A stretch of DNA of 57,034 bases from Rubellimicrobium sp. CFH 75288 (GTDB lineage: Bacteria > Pseudomonadota > Alphaproteobacteria > Rhodobacterales > Rhodobacteraceae), in NCBI RefSeq assembly GCF_009904055.1, contig NZ_WYDP01000015.1:1-57034 (forward strand), written 5' to 3'. The notes below the pieces were generated by a model, which made no database searches, was not told the origin of the DNA, and worked only from the letters and a program-made list of their open reading frames with translations. Below are positions 9,133 to 17,060 of this stretch, piece after piece. Every line of letters starts with the position of its first letter. The stretch's first letter is position 1. A program made the position numbers and the translations under genes.

Positions 9133-10019
9133 GCGGCGCTCCGCGCTCCGGACGTGGCAGGCCGCAGCGCCGCAACCGCAAGACCCCTCAGACCGGCCCA
9201 GGCGAAGGCGGCCCGCGAGGGGGCGATGCGGTCCGCGAGCGGGTCGCCCCGCCGCAGGGCGTAGGCCAGCCCCCGCGCCAGCGTCAGCATCGCCGCGGCC
9301 TCGCCGGCCAGCCGGCGGGCGCACAGCCGCGCAGGCAGCGGCTCGGCAGCCGCCAGCAGCGCCTCGGCGCCCGCCAGCGTCCGTGCGATCACCCGTCCCA
9401 GAGCGGGCGTGGCGCGCGCGGCCGCCAGATCGGCGGGCCCCACCCCTTCGGCCGCAAGCCAGTCCCCCGGCAGGTAGCACCGGCCGAGCCGAACCTCGTC
9501 GTCGCGGATGTCCTGGACATGGTTGAGGATCTGAAGGGCTGCGCAGAGGGCGTCGGCCGGGCCCCGCGTCTCGGCGCCCTCGCCGTGCAGGTCGAGAAGG
9601 AAGCGCCCGACAGGCACGGCCGAATGACGGCAATATTCCATCAGGTCCTTCCAATCGGCCGCACGGATTCCCCCGGCATCGCGCCGGAAGGCCACAAGGA
9701 GCGCGCGCGCATGGCGGACGGCCTGCTCCGCCCCGAGCGGTCGGAGGGCAGCGAGGAGGGCCGCACCCTGGGCGGCGCCGCCCGGCCTCCCGTCGAGCCC
9801 GTCTTCGAAGGATTGCAGCCGGCGCAGCCGCTCCTCGGGCCGCAGACGGGGATCGTCGGCCGCATCGTCGGCAGCCCGGGCCCAGGCATAGAAGGCATGG
9901 ACGGCAGGCCGCAGATCGGATCGGATCAGCACGGAGCCGACAGGGAAGTTCTCCCCCCGGCTCACCGGTTCCGGTCTCCGCCGCGTCTGTTCGCCACTTT
10001 TTTCCCGCTGCGACTGCAC
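9129..10019 (-). CDS. hpnC: Hydroxysqualene synthase HpnC
   Basis: HpnC converts presqualene diphosphate to hydroxysqualene. The 296-residue squalene-synthase-fold protein has the family start ENFPVGS (23-29), the first aspartate motif DDAADD (51-56) and a second QDIRDDE (169-175) followed by GRCYLPGDWL. It is the first gene of a tight hpnC-hpnD-hpnE operon on the minus strand, divergent from the carotenoid operon; only some 30-70 bp separate the two starts, so their promoters probably share this spacer or lie inside coding sequence. The start is uncertain: GTG at 10019 gives the annotated length, while GTG at 9965 would begin just before the conserved part. Confidence 0.9.
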   Translation of the reverse strand: MQSQREKSGEQTRRRPEPVSRGENFPVGSVLIRSDLRPAVHAFYAWARAADDAADDPRLRPEERLRRLQSFEDGLDGRPGGAAQGAALLAALRPLGAEQAVRHARALLVAFRRDAGGIRAADWKDLMEYCRHSAVPVGRFLLDLHGEGAETRGPADALCAALQILNHVQDIRDDEVRLGRCYLPGDWLAAEGVGPADLAAARATPALGRVIARTLAGAEALLAAAEPLPARLCARRLAGEAAAMLTLARGLAYALRRGDPLADRIAPSRAAFAWAGLRGLAVAALRPATSGARSAA

Positions 10020-10090
10020 CGCATGGCCCTGTGTTCCGTAGAAAGGGGATAATGGTCAACCGGGCAAGGCCCCCCAGGGAAAGATGGAGC

Positions 10091-10519
10091 ATGAGGGAGG
10101 TTTGGCAAAGCGGTCTCCGTCTGGCGGCGGCGGCAATGGCTCTCGGACCGGCTGCCGCGGCGGCGGCGGACCTGCGCATCGAGGTGGCGGGCCTGCGCAA
10201 CACGGACGGGACGATCTTCGTGGCCGTCTGCACCGAAGCCGAGTTCCTGCGGCCCTTCTGTGCGCATGTGGGGGAGGCTCCGGCCGCGGCAGGCGTAGTG
10301 ACCGTGACGGGAATTCCGCCGGGCACCTACGCCGTGCAGGTCGTCCACGACGAGAACGGCAACCGCCAGCTCGACCGCCCCGGTTTCCTGCCGCTGGAGG
10401 GGCTGGGCTTCTCGCGCGACGCGCCCATGCGCATGGGACCGCCACGCTGGGAGGATGCAGCCTTCGACCTGCCTTCCGAAGGCGCGGTCGTGCGGCTGAC
10501 GATGCGCTACTTCCAATAA
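10091..10519 (+). CDS. DUF2141 domain secreted protein
   Basis: A 142-residue protein with a Sec signal peptide (cut near the alanine run at residues 21-26) and one DUF2141 domain, recognised by DGTIFVAVCTEAEF and by HDENGNRQLDRPGFLPLEG, which looks like a calcium-binding-type loop. Its molecular function is not known. It stands 58 bp before the first desaturase gene on the same strand and faces hpnC, so it is the likely first gene of the carotenoid operon. The start is uncertain: ATG 10091 gives a compact signal peptide, while ATG 10052 has a somewhat better-placed purine-rich site (AAAGGGG). Confidence 0.82.
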   Translation: MREVWQSGLRLAAAAMALGPAAAAAADLRIEVAGLRNTDGTIFVAVCTEAEFLRPFCAHVGEAPAAAGVVTVTGIPPGTYAVQVVHDENGNRQLDRPGFLPLEGLGFSRDAPMRMGPPRWEDAAFDLPSEGAVVRLTMRYFQ

Positions 10520-10577
10520 GGCGGCAACGGTGATCCAAAGGGGACGACGCGGCGGCGCGCCGCGGGGGACGGGACGG

Positions 10578-12149
10578 ATGATGGGACGGAAGCGGAGCGT
10601 GGCCTCCAACAGACCGGCGCGGGTGATCGTGGTCGGCGCAGGGCCCGGAGGCCTCGCCGCGGCCATTCTTCTCGTGCAGGCGGGGGCGCGCGTCACGGTG
10701 CTGGAGGCGGCCGCGCGCGTGGGCGGGCGCAGCGCGGCCATCATGGCCGCAACGGAGGCCGGCACCTACCGGTTCGATACCGGCCCGACCTTCTTCCTCT
10801 ATCCCGAGATCCTGCGCGAGATCTTCGCCGCGGTGGGCCGCGACCTCCACGAGGAGGTGCCCATGGTCCGGCTCGACCCCATGTACCGGCTGCTCTTCGA
10901 GGGAGGCGGACGCTTCGACGCCTCGGCCGAGGTGGAGCGCCTGCGCGCCGAGGTCGCCCGCATCCATCCGCCCGATGCGGCCGGCGTGGATCTCTGGCTT
11001 GCGGATAACGCCCGCAAGTTCGCGGCCTTCCGCCCGGTTCTGCAGAAGCCGTTCCTGGGCCTCGGCGCCTTCGCCGACCCCAAGCTCGCCCGCGCGCTGC
11101 CGCATCTGCGGCCCTGGGCGACCGTGGACGCGGATCTGGGGCGCTTCTTCCGCCACCCGCTCGTGCGGCTCGCCTTCTCGTTCCAGTCCAAGTATCTGGG
11201 CATGTCGCCCTTCAAGTGCCCGTCTCTGTTCACCATCCTCGCGCATCTGGAATATGCGCACGGGGTCTGGCACCCCTTGGGCGGGTGCAATGCCGTGGTC
11301 GAGGCCATGGCCCGCATCGCCGGTCAGATGGGGGTGGAGATCCGCCTCAACGAGCCGGCCGAGGCGATCCGGTTCGAGGGACGCCGCGCCACCGGCGTGC
11401 GGACCGCGCGCGGGTCCGAGCCCGCCGATGCCGTGGTGGTCAATGCCGACTTCGCCCATGCCATCCGCCGCCTCGTGCCCAATGCGCTGCGGCGGCGCTG
11501 GACCGACGAGCGGATCGACGCCAAGGCCTTCTCCTGCTCGACCTTCATGCTTTATCTCGGGCTCGACACCGTGCTCGAAGGCGTCGCTCATCACACGATC
11601 GCGCTGAGCCGCGACTATGCCGGCAACCTGCGCGCCATCGAGGAGGGCCGCGCGCCCGAGGCGCCCTCCATCTACGTCCAGAACGCGAGCCCCACGGACC
11701 CCTCGCTCGCGCCTCCCGGCCACTCGGCGCTCTATGTGCTGGTCCCTGTAGGCAACCTGTCGGGCGGCGAGGATTGGGGCCGGATCGCCCCAGCCTATCG
11801 CGAGGCCGTGCTCGACCGTCTGGCGGGCTTTCTCGGCCGCGACCTGCGGCCCCATATCCGGTGGGAGCGGATGGTGACGCCCGCCGACTGGGCCGCGCAG
11901 GGCATCCATCTGGGTGCGACCTTCAACCTCGCCCACAATCTGGGCCAGATGCTGCATCGTCGGCCGCGCAACCGGTTCGAGGACGTGGCCGGGGTCTATC
12001 TCACCGGCGGGGGGACGCATCCGGGCAGCGGCCTGCCCACCATCTTCGAGAGCGCGCGCATCGCCAGCCGGCTGATCGCGGGCGATCTCGGGCTCGATGC
12101 GGGCACCTGGGCGGCGCGGCAGACGGCTTGGCAGGAGGCGGCGGAATGA
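10578..12149 (+). CDS. CrtI/CrtN-family carotenoid or squalene desaturase
   Basis: A 523-residue FAD enzyme of the phytoene desaturase family. The N-terminus has the dinucleotide-binding GAGPGG (20-25) and RVGGRSA, then FDTGPTFFL; the C-terminus has YLTGGGTHPGSGLPTIFESA, the family's flavin-binding end. In this setting the substrate is most likely squalene from HpnCDE, desaturated to a conjugated C30 chain as CrtN does with dehydrosqualene. A C40 phytoene desaturase is the main alternative, but no phytoene synthase is encoded nearby. The ATG at 10578 is used; GTG 10530 would add 16 basic residues of no clear meaning. The stop overlaps the next start (ATGA). Confidence 0.82.
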   Translation: MMGRKRSVASNRPARVIVVGAGPGGLAAAILLVQAGARVTVLEAAARVGGRSAAIMAATEAGTYRFDTGPTFFLYPEILREIFAAVGRDLHEEVPMVRLDPMYRLLFEGGGRFDASAEVERLRAEVARIHPPDAAGVDLWLADNARKFAAFRPVLQKPFLGLGAFADPKLARALPHLRPWATVDADLGRFFRHPLVRLAFSFQSKYLGMSPFKCPSLFTILAHLEYAHGVWHPLGGCNAVVEAMARIAGQMGVEIRLNEPAEAIRFEGRRATGVRTARGSEPADAVVVNADFAHAIRRLVPNALRRRWTDERIDAKAFSCSTFMLYLGLDTVLEGVAHHTIALSRDYAGNLRAIEEGRAPEAPSIYVQNASPTDPSLAPPGHSALYVLVPVGNLSGGEDWGRIAPAYREAVLDRLAGFLGRDLRPHIRWERMVTPADWAAQGIHLGATFNLAHNLGQMLHRRPRNRFEDVAGVYLTGGGTHPGSGLPTIFESARIASRLIAGDLGLDAGTWAARQTAWQEAAE

Positions 12150-13675
12150 GCACGGTCGGCATCATCGGAGGAGGGCTCGGCGGCCTCGCGGCGGCCTGCA
12201 CGCTGGCCGCGCGCGGCCACAGGGTCACGCTTCTGGAAAAGAACGCCTGGCTGGGCGGCAAGGCTGCGCTGCTGGAGGAGGGGGGCTTCCGCTTCGACAT
12301 GGGGCCCACGATCCTGACCATGCCGCGCGTTCTCGAGCGCGTCTTCGCCGAGGCCGGCCGGCGCCTCGGGGATTATCTCGACCTCGTGCGCCTCGATCCG
12401 CAATGGCGCTGCTTCTACGACGACGGCACCGTGCTCGACCTGCGCGGGGAGGAGCGGGCCGCGCGCGAGGCGATCGCCGCGATCAGCCCCCACGACTCGA
12501 AGGGCTTCGACGACTTCATGGCCGTCGCGCGGCGCCTCGCCGACGTCTCGGACCGCTTCTTCTTCTGGAAGTCCGTCGAGGACCTGCGCGACACAATGAA
12601 TGTTCGCGCCAACATGAACCTCTCCACCCTCGCGGACGTGCTCTCGCTGCGGATGCACCGGACAGTGGCTGGCCAGATCAAGCGCAACATCGCCGATGCC
12701 CGCGTGCGCCAGATGCTCGAGCATTTCATCCAGTATGTGGGCAGCAGCCCCCTCGGCGCCCCGGCCGTGCTCTGCGGCATCGCGCAGATGCAGATGGGCG
12801 AAGGGGTCTGGTACCCGATGGGCGGCACCCGCGCCGTGCCTCTCGCGCTCACCCGTCTGGCCGAGGAGCTGGGCGTGGACCTGCGTCCCGGCACGGATGT
12901 GAGCCGCATCGAGACCGAAGGCGGCCGTGCCGTCGCGATCCGCACCGCATCCGGCGAGCGCCTCGCCTTCGACCGGATCGTGTCCAACATGGATTCGGTG
13001 CGCACCTACCGCGAACTGGTCGGCGGGGCCGCGTGGGAGAGCTTCCGCAAGGGCCGCCGGCGCGAGCCCGCCTGCTCGGGCGTGGTGCTCTATCTGGGTC
13101 TCGACCGGGCCTACGACCACCTCGCGCACCACAATTTCGTCTTCTCGCGCGATCCCGAGGAGGAATTCGGCGCCATCTACGACCGGGGCGAGCCCGCGCC
13201 CGACCCGACCGCCTATATCGCCGCTCCCGCCCGCACCGAGCCTGCCGTCGCCCCTCCGGGCGGCGAGGCTCTCTATGTGCTGGTCCATACGCCCTATCTG
13301 CGGCCGCATCACGACTGGGCGCGGATGCTGCCCGCCTATCGCCGCGTGATCCTCGACAAGCTCGCGCGGACGGCCGGCATGGCCGACCTGGAGGAGCGCA
13401 TCGTCGTGGAACGCGTCCTGACCCCGCAGGACATCCATGACCGCTACCGCGTGCTCGACGGCGCGATCTACGGACTGGCTTCGCACGGCAAGGTTCTGGG
13501 GGCGTTCAAGCCGGGCAACCGGTCGCGGCAGGTCGCGGGCCTCTATCTCGCCGGGGGCTCGGCCCATCCTGGTCCGGGCATGCCCATGGCGCTGATGTCG
13601 GGCTGGATCGCGGCCGACACGCTTCACGCGGACGCCACGCGCAACGCCCCTGCGGAGAGCCATGCCGCCGAGTGA
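12146..13675 (+). CDS. CrtI/CrtP-family desaturase or terminal-methyl oxidase
   Basis: The 509-residue product is a second phytoene-desaturase-family flavoprotein (GGGLGG at 8-13, FDMGPTILTMP, C-terminal YLAGGSAHPGPGMPMALMSG). It differs strongly from the preceding paralogue, so the two are not a recent duplication. C30 pathways use one such enzyme for desaturation (CrtN) and a relative for oxidising the terminal methyl to an aldehyde (CrtP/CrtNb); the HPGPGMPM ending leads me to propose the oxidase role for this one, with limited confidence as to which does which. It overlaps the previous gene by 4 bp and the acyltransferase gene by 14 bp, indicating one transcript. Confidence 0.82.
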   Translation: MSTVGIIGGGLGGLAAACTLAARGHRVTLLEKNAWLGGKAALLEEGGFRFDMGPTILTMPRVLERVFAEAGRRLGDYLDLVRLDPQWRCFYDDGTVLDLRGEERAAREAIAAISPHDSKGFDDFMAVARRLADVSDRFFFWKSVEDLRDTMNVRANMNLSTLADVLSLRMHRTVAGQIKRNIADARVRQMLEHFIQYVGSSPLGAPAVLCGIAQMQMGEGVWYPMGGTRAVPLALTRLAEELGVDLRPGTDVSRIETEGGRAVAIRTASGERLAFDRIVSNMDSVRTYRELVGGAAWESFRKGRRREPACSGVVLYLGLDRAYDHLAHHNFVFSRDPEEEFGAIYDRGEPAPDPTAYIAAPARTEPAVAPPGGEALYVLVHTPYLRPHHDWARMLPAYRRVILDKLARTAGMADLEERIVVERVLTPQDIHDRYRVLDGAIYGLASHGKVLGAFKPGNRSRQVAGLYLAGGSAHPGPGMPMALMSGWIAADTLHADATRNAPAESHAAE

Positions 13676-14441
13676 CGACCCCGTCGCGCTGCGCTCGGCC
13701 CCCGTCGCGGCCTTCTTCGCCCGGATCATGACCCACCAGATGCGCGGCGCCTTTCGCGCCGTGCGCCTGCTGCGGCCGGGCCTGCCGGACCTGCCTGCCG
13801 GGCGCCCCCTCGTCGTGGTCGCCAACCATCCCTCCTGGTGGGACCCCGCCTTCTTCATCGTGCTTCATGCACGCCTGTTCGCCGCGCGCGAAGGGTATGG
13901 CCCGATGGAGGCGGCGATGCTCGCCCGCTACGGCTTCTTCCGCCGCATCGGGACCTTCGGCGTGCCCGACGGGCGCGCGGGCGCTGCGGCCTTCCTGCGC
14001 ATCGGCGAACATGTCCTGGCCAGCCCCCGCCGGATGCTTTGGGTGCCCGCCCAAGGGCGTTTCGCCGACCCGCGCGAGCGCCCGCTGGGCCTGCGCCCCG
14101 GCGCGGCCCATCTGCTCGCGCGCGTGCCGGAGGCCGTCGCCCTGCCGCTCGCGCTCGAATATCCGTTCTGGACCGAACGCCGCCCCGAGGCCCTCGCCGC
14201 CTTCGGGACCCCCCTCGTCGAGCAGGACGATGCCCGCGGCTGGGCTCGACGGCTCGAAGAGGCGGCCACGGCCGCCGCCGACCGTCTGGCCGAGGCCGCC
14301 ATCGCCAGGGATCCGGCACTGTTCGTCACCCTGCTGGGCGGCCGACGCGGGCCGGGCGGCGTCTGGGGCGGCTGGGAGCGACTGCGCGCGGCCTGGCGCG
14401 GCGAGCGCCACAGGCCCGATCACCGACCGGAGGAGCCGTGA
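13662..14441 (+). CDS. PlsC-type (LPLAT) acyltransferase
   Basis: A 259-residue acyltransferase with the HX4D catalytic motif NHPSWWD (H56, D61). The usual FPEGTR block is replaced by WVPAQGRFADPRERPL, as in a subgroup of glycerol-acyltransferase-like proteins. It lies between the second desaturase/oxidase and the glycosyltransferase with overlaps on both sides. The simplest role is to esterify the sugar of a glycosylated C30 carotenoid with a fatty acid, the step done by CrtO in staphyloxanthin synthesis; it could instead be an ordinary lysophospholipid acyltransferase. The role is inferred from position. Confidence 0.83.
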   Translation: MPPSDDPVALRSAPVAAFFARIMTHQMRGAFRAVRLLRPGLPDLPAGRPLVVVANHPSWWDPAFFIVLHARLFAAREGYGPMEAAMLARYGFFRRIGTFGVPDGRAGAAAFLRIGEHVLASPRRMLWVPAQGRFADPRERPLGLRPGAAHLLARVPEAVALPLALEYPFWTERRPEALAAFGTPLVEQDDARGWARRLEEAATAAADRLAEAAIARDPALFVTLLGGRRGPGGVWGGWERLRAAWRGERHRPDHRPEEP

Positions 14442-15556
14442 CCCTGATCGTCCTGTCCGCCGCCTCGCTGGCGCTCGCGACCCTGTTCGCCGTCATGGTG
14501 GCGCTCAACCTGCGCCTCTACCGTCCGCCGCCGCGGGCCGCGGCGGCGCCTGCGCGGCTCTCCGTGCTGATCCCTGCCCGCGACGAGGCGGCCAACATCC
14601 CCCCGCTTCTCGCATCCGTGCTCGCCTCGCGCGGGGTGGAGATGGAGGTGCTGGTGCTGGACGACGGCTCGTCGGACGGGACGGCCGATCTGGTGGAGGC
14701 GGCGGCTGCGCGAGACGGGCGCGTCCGGCTGCTCCGCGGCGCGCCGCTGCCGCCGGGCTGGGTCGGCAAGCCCCATGCCTGCTGGCAGCTCGCCCGCGCC
14801 GCGCGCGAGCCGCTGCTCGTGTTTCTCGATGCCGACGTGCGGGTGCATCCGGACGCGCTCGCGCGCCTTGCGGCCTTTGTCGATTCCGAGGGCCTGGGCT
14901 TGGCGTCGGGCTTTCCGCGACAGATCACCCGCACCTGGGGCGAGCGGCTCGTCGTGCCGCAGATCATGACCGTGCTTCTGGGCTATCTGCCGATGTTCGC
15001 GGCCCGGGGCCGCCCCTCCGATCCGCGCTTTGCCGCCGCATGCGGGCAGATCATGGCCGTGCGGCGTGACGCCTACGAGGCCGCCGGCGGACACCGGGCG
15101 GTCGGCGCCCTGCTGCATGACGGGATCGCCCTCGCCCGGGCGGTGCGGCGGGCGGGGTTCGCCACCGACCTGTGCGATCTCTCGCCGCTCGCATCCTGCC
15201 GCATGTACGAGGATTGGCGCTCCGTCTGGTCGGGCTTCAGCAAGAACGCGCGCGAGGGCATGGCGACCCCTGCGGGATTGCCCCTCTGGACGCTGCTTCT
15301 GGGCGGAGGCCACGTTCTGCCGCTGCTGCTCATCCCCTGGGGCATCGTGGCGCAGGACTGGGCCGCGGCCGGTCTTGCAACGGCGGCGGCGGCCCTGTCC
15401 TGGCTGGCGGCCGCCGCGGCGGGACGGCGGACCGGGGCGGACGGCTGGGGCATGGCGCTGCACCCGCTCGGCGTGCTCGTCACGCTGGCGATCCAGTGGA
15501 ACGCGCTCCTGCGCCGCCCGCGCGCCGTCTGGAGAGGCCGCGCCTACGAGGCCTAG
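14438..15556 (+). CDS. Family 2 glycosyltransferase, CrtQ/HpnB-like
   Basis: A 372-residue membrane-associated glycosyltransferase: one N-terminal hydrophobic segment (1-26), a GT-A domain with SVLIPARDE (42-50), DDGSSDGT (75-82), GWVGKPHACWQLA (107-119) and the metal-binding DAD (131-133), then three or so C-terminal membrane segments after residue 270. This layout is shared by CrtQ, which glucosylates diaponeurosporenoate, and by hopene-associated HpnB. With carotenoid-type oxidases in the same operon and no squalene-hopene cyclase in view, CrtQ function is preferred. GTG 14438 starts inside the acyltransferase stop (GTGA). The stop codon shares CTAG with the convergent aldehyde dehydrogenase. 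Confidence 0.83.
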   Translation: MTLIVLSAASLALATLFAVMVALNLRLYRPPPRAAAAPARLSVLIPARDEAANIPPLLASVLASRGVEMEVLVLDDGSSDGTADLVEAAAARDGRVRLLRGAPLPPGWVGKPHACWQLARAAREPLLVFLDADVRVHPDALARLAAFVDSEGLGLASGFPRQITRTWGERLVVPQIMTVLLGYLPMFAARGRPSDPRFAAACGQIMAVRRDAYEAAGGHRAVGALLHDGIALARAVRRAGFATDLCDLSPLASCRMYEDWRSVWSGFSKNAREGMATPAGLPLWTLLLGGGHVLPLLLIPWGIVAQDWAAAGLATAAAALSWLAAAAAGRRTGADGWGMALHPLGVLVTLAIQWNALLRRPRAVWRGRAYEA

Positions 15557-16959
15557 CGGATGAGCCAGCGCAGGAGGCGGTCCATCGCCCGCCCGTAGGG
15601 CGGTCGCGCCATCGCCGCGGGCATCCATCGCCCGGCCACCATCACGCTGCGCGGCCGGGTGAGCGCCAGAAACCCCTCCTCGCCATGATAGGCTCCCATG
15701 CCCGACTCCCCGGCGCCTCCGAAGGGCAGCGAATGGGCCGCCACATGCAGAAGCGTGTCGTTGACCATGGCACCGCCCGATCGGACCCGCGCCACCACCC
15801 CTTCGGCCGCAGCCGTGTCCCGCCCGAAGACATAAAGGGCAAGCGGACAGGGCCGCGCATTGGCAAAGGCCTCGGCCTCGGCCGGATCGTCATAGGGCAC
15901 GAGCGGCAGGATGGGGCCGAAGATCTCCTCGCGCATCAGGCGCGAATCGGGATCGGGATCGAGGACCGCAAAGGGCCCGAGCCGCGGCGCCTCCGGCATC
16001 GGATCCATCAGCGGCACGGTCTGGTAACCCTCGAGCAGCCCGAGCAGCCGGTCGCGGTCGCCGGCGCGCGCCAGGGCGGCATAGTCGGGCCGCGCCGGAT
16101 CGGGATGGAGCCGAGCCGCGGCGCGGCGCAGCGCCTCCACCATCTCCCCGACCCGGCGGCGCGGCACCAGCGCGTAATCCGGCGCCACGCAGGTCTGGCC
16201 GGCCGAAAAGAGCTTGCCCGCCATGATCGACAGGGCGGCGGCATCCATGTCCGCGTCCGGCAGGATGATCGCCGGCGACTTGCCGCCCAGTTCGAGGACC
16301 AGCGGCACGAGGTTCTCGGCCGCTGCACGGGCGACCTTGCGGCCCGTCGCCGTGGACCCCGTGAAGAACAGACCGTCGAGCGGCAGGCTCGAGACGGCTG
16401 CCGCCACCTCGGGCCCCCCCGTGACCACGCGCACCACGTCGCCGGGCAGGGCCCCCTCGATCAGACGGGCGAGCGCCTCGGCCGTCCGCGGCGTGAACTC
16501 GGACGGCTTCACGAGCGCCCGGTTGCCCCCCGCCAGGGCGGTGGCAAGCGGCAGCAGCGCAAGCTGCACGGGATAGTTCCAAGGCGCGAGGATGCCCACC
16601 CGCCCCAGCGGCACCCGCTCGACCCGGGCACGGGCCGACAGGAATTCGGGGGGCAGGCGCGGGCGGCGCGGTCGCATCCAACGGCCCAGCCGCCGCGCCG
16701 TCCAGTCGATGGAGGACAGGACCAGCCCGACCTCCGCCACCAGCGTCTCGGCCCGGGGCCGGCCGCCGAAATCCGCATCCACCGCCCGTGCCAGATCCTC
16801 GGCCGCGCGGCGGGTGGCCGCACGCAGGGCCATGAGCCACGCGCGCCGTTCGGCCAGCGGCGGCACCCTGGGAGAGGCATCGAGCGCATCGAAGGCCGTC
16901 CGCACCACCTGGCGGATCTCCGGTCGCGTGTCGGCAACGTCGGGCCCTGCACCGTCCAT
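15553..16959 (-). CDS. Aldehyde dehydrogenase (coniferyl/fatty aldehyde type), candidate for C30 carotenoid aldehyde oxidation
   Basis: This 468-residue NAD(P)-dependent aldehyde dehydrogenase has the active-site glutamate in LELGGKSP (E223), the catalytic cysteine in SAGQTCVAP (C257), the cofactor loop FFTGSTATGRKV, and the short C-terminal form of the class 3/coniferyl aldehyde group, which favours long hydrophobic aldehydes and often ends in a membrane-binding tail. The ATG at 16959 sits behind GGGAGGTG. It converges on the glycosyltransferase gene with stops overlapping by 4 bp. Staphyloxanthin-type pathways need an AldH between CrtP and CrtQ, so this gene completes the set. A general detoxifying role cannot be excluded. 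Confidence 0.88.
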   Translation of the reverse strand: MDGAGPDVADTRPEIRQVVRTAFDALDASPRVPPLAERRAWLMALRAATRRAAEDLARAVDADFGGRPRAETLVAEVGLVLSSIDWTARRLGRWMRPRRPRLPPEFLSARARVERVPLGRVGILAPWNYPVQLALLPLATALAGGNRALVKPSEFTPRTAEALARLIEGALPGDVVRVVTGGPEVAAAVSSLPLDGLFFTGSTATGRKVARAAAENLVPLVLELGGKSPAIILPDADMDAAALSIMAGKLFSAGQTCVAPDYALVPRRRVGEMVEALRRAAARLHPDPARPDYAALARAGDRDRLLGLLEGYQTVPLMDPMPEAPRLGPFAVLDPDPDSRLMREEIFGPILPLVPYDDPAEAEAFANARPCPLALYVFGRDTAAAEGVVARVRSGGAMVNDTLLHVAAHSLPFGGAGESGMGAYHGEEGFLALTRPRSVMVAGRWMPAAMARPPYGRAMDRLLRWLIR

Positions 16960-17060
16960 GCCCGCACCTCCCTTCGGCCTCCTCTCCAATCTGGGGCCGG
17001 GGCAGAGCCGCGTCCAGCGGCACCCTTGCCCGGGACGCGGGCCTGCGCCACATCCCTCCC

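Noticed and set aside
10530-10577. GTG start at 10530 for the first desaturase
   Set aside because: It would add a basic, unconserved leader; ATG 10578 lies close to the conserved FAD fold.
6983-15556. A classic hopanoid operon
   Set aside because: hpnCDE and an HpnB-like glycosyltransferase are present, but there is no squalene-hopene cyclase or other hpn gene, and two carotenoid-type oxidases plus aldehyde dehydrogenase fit a C30 pigment better.
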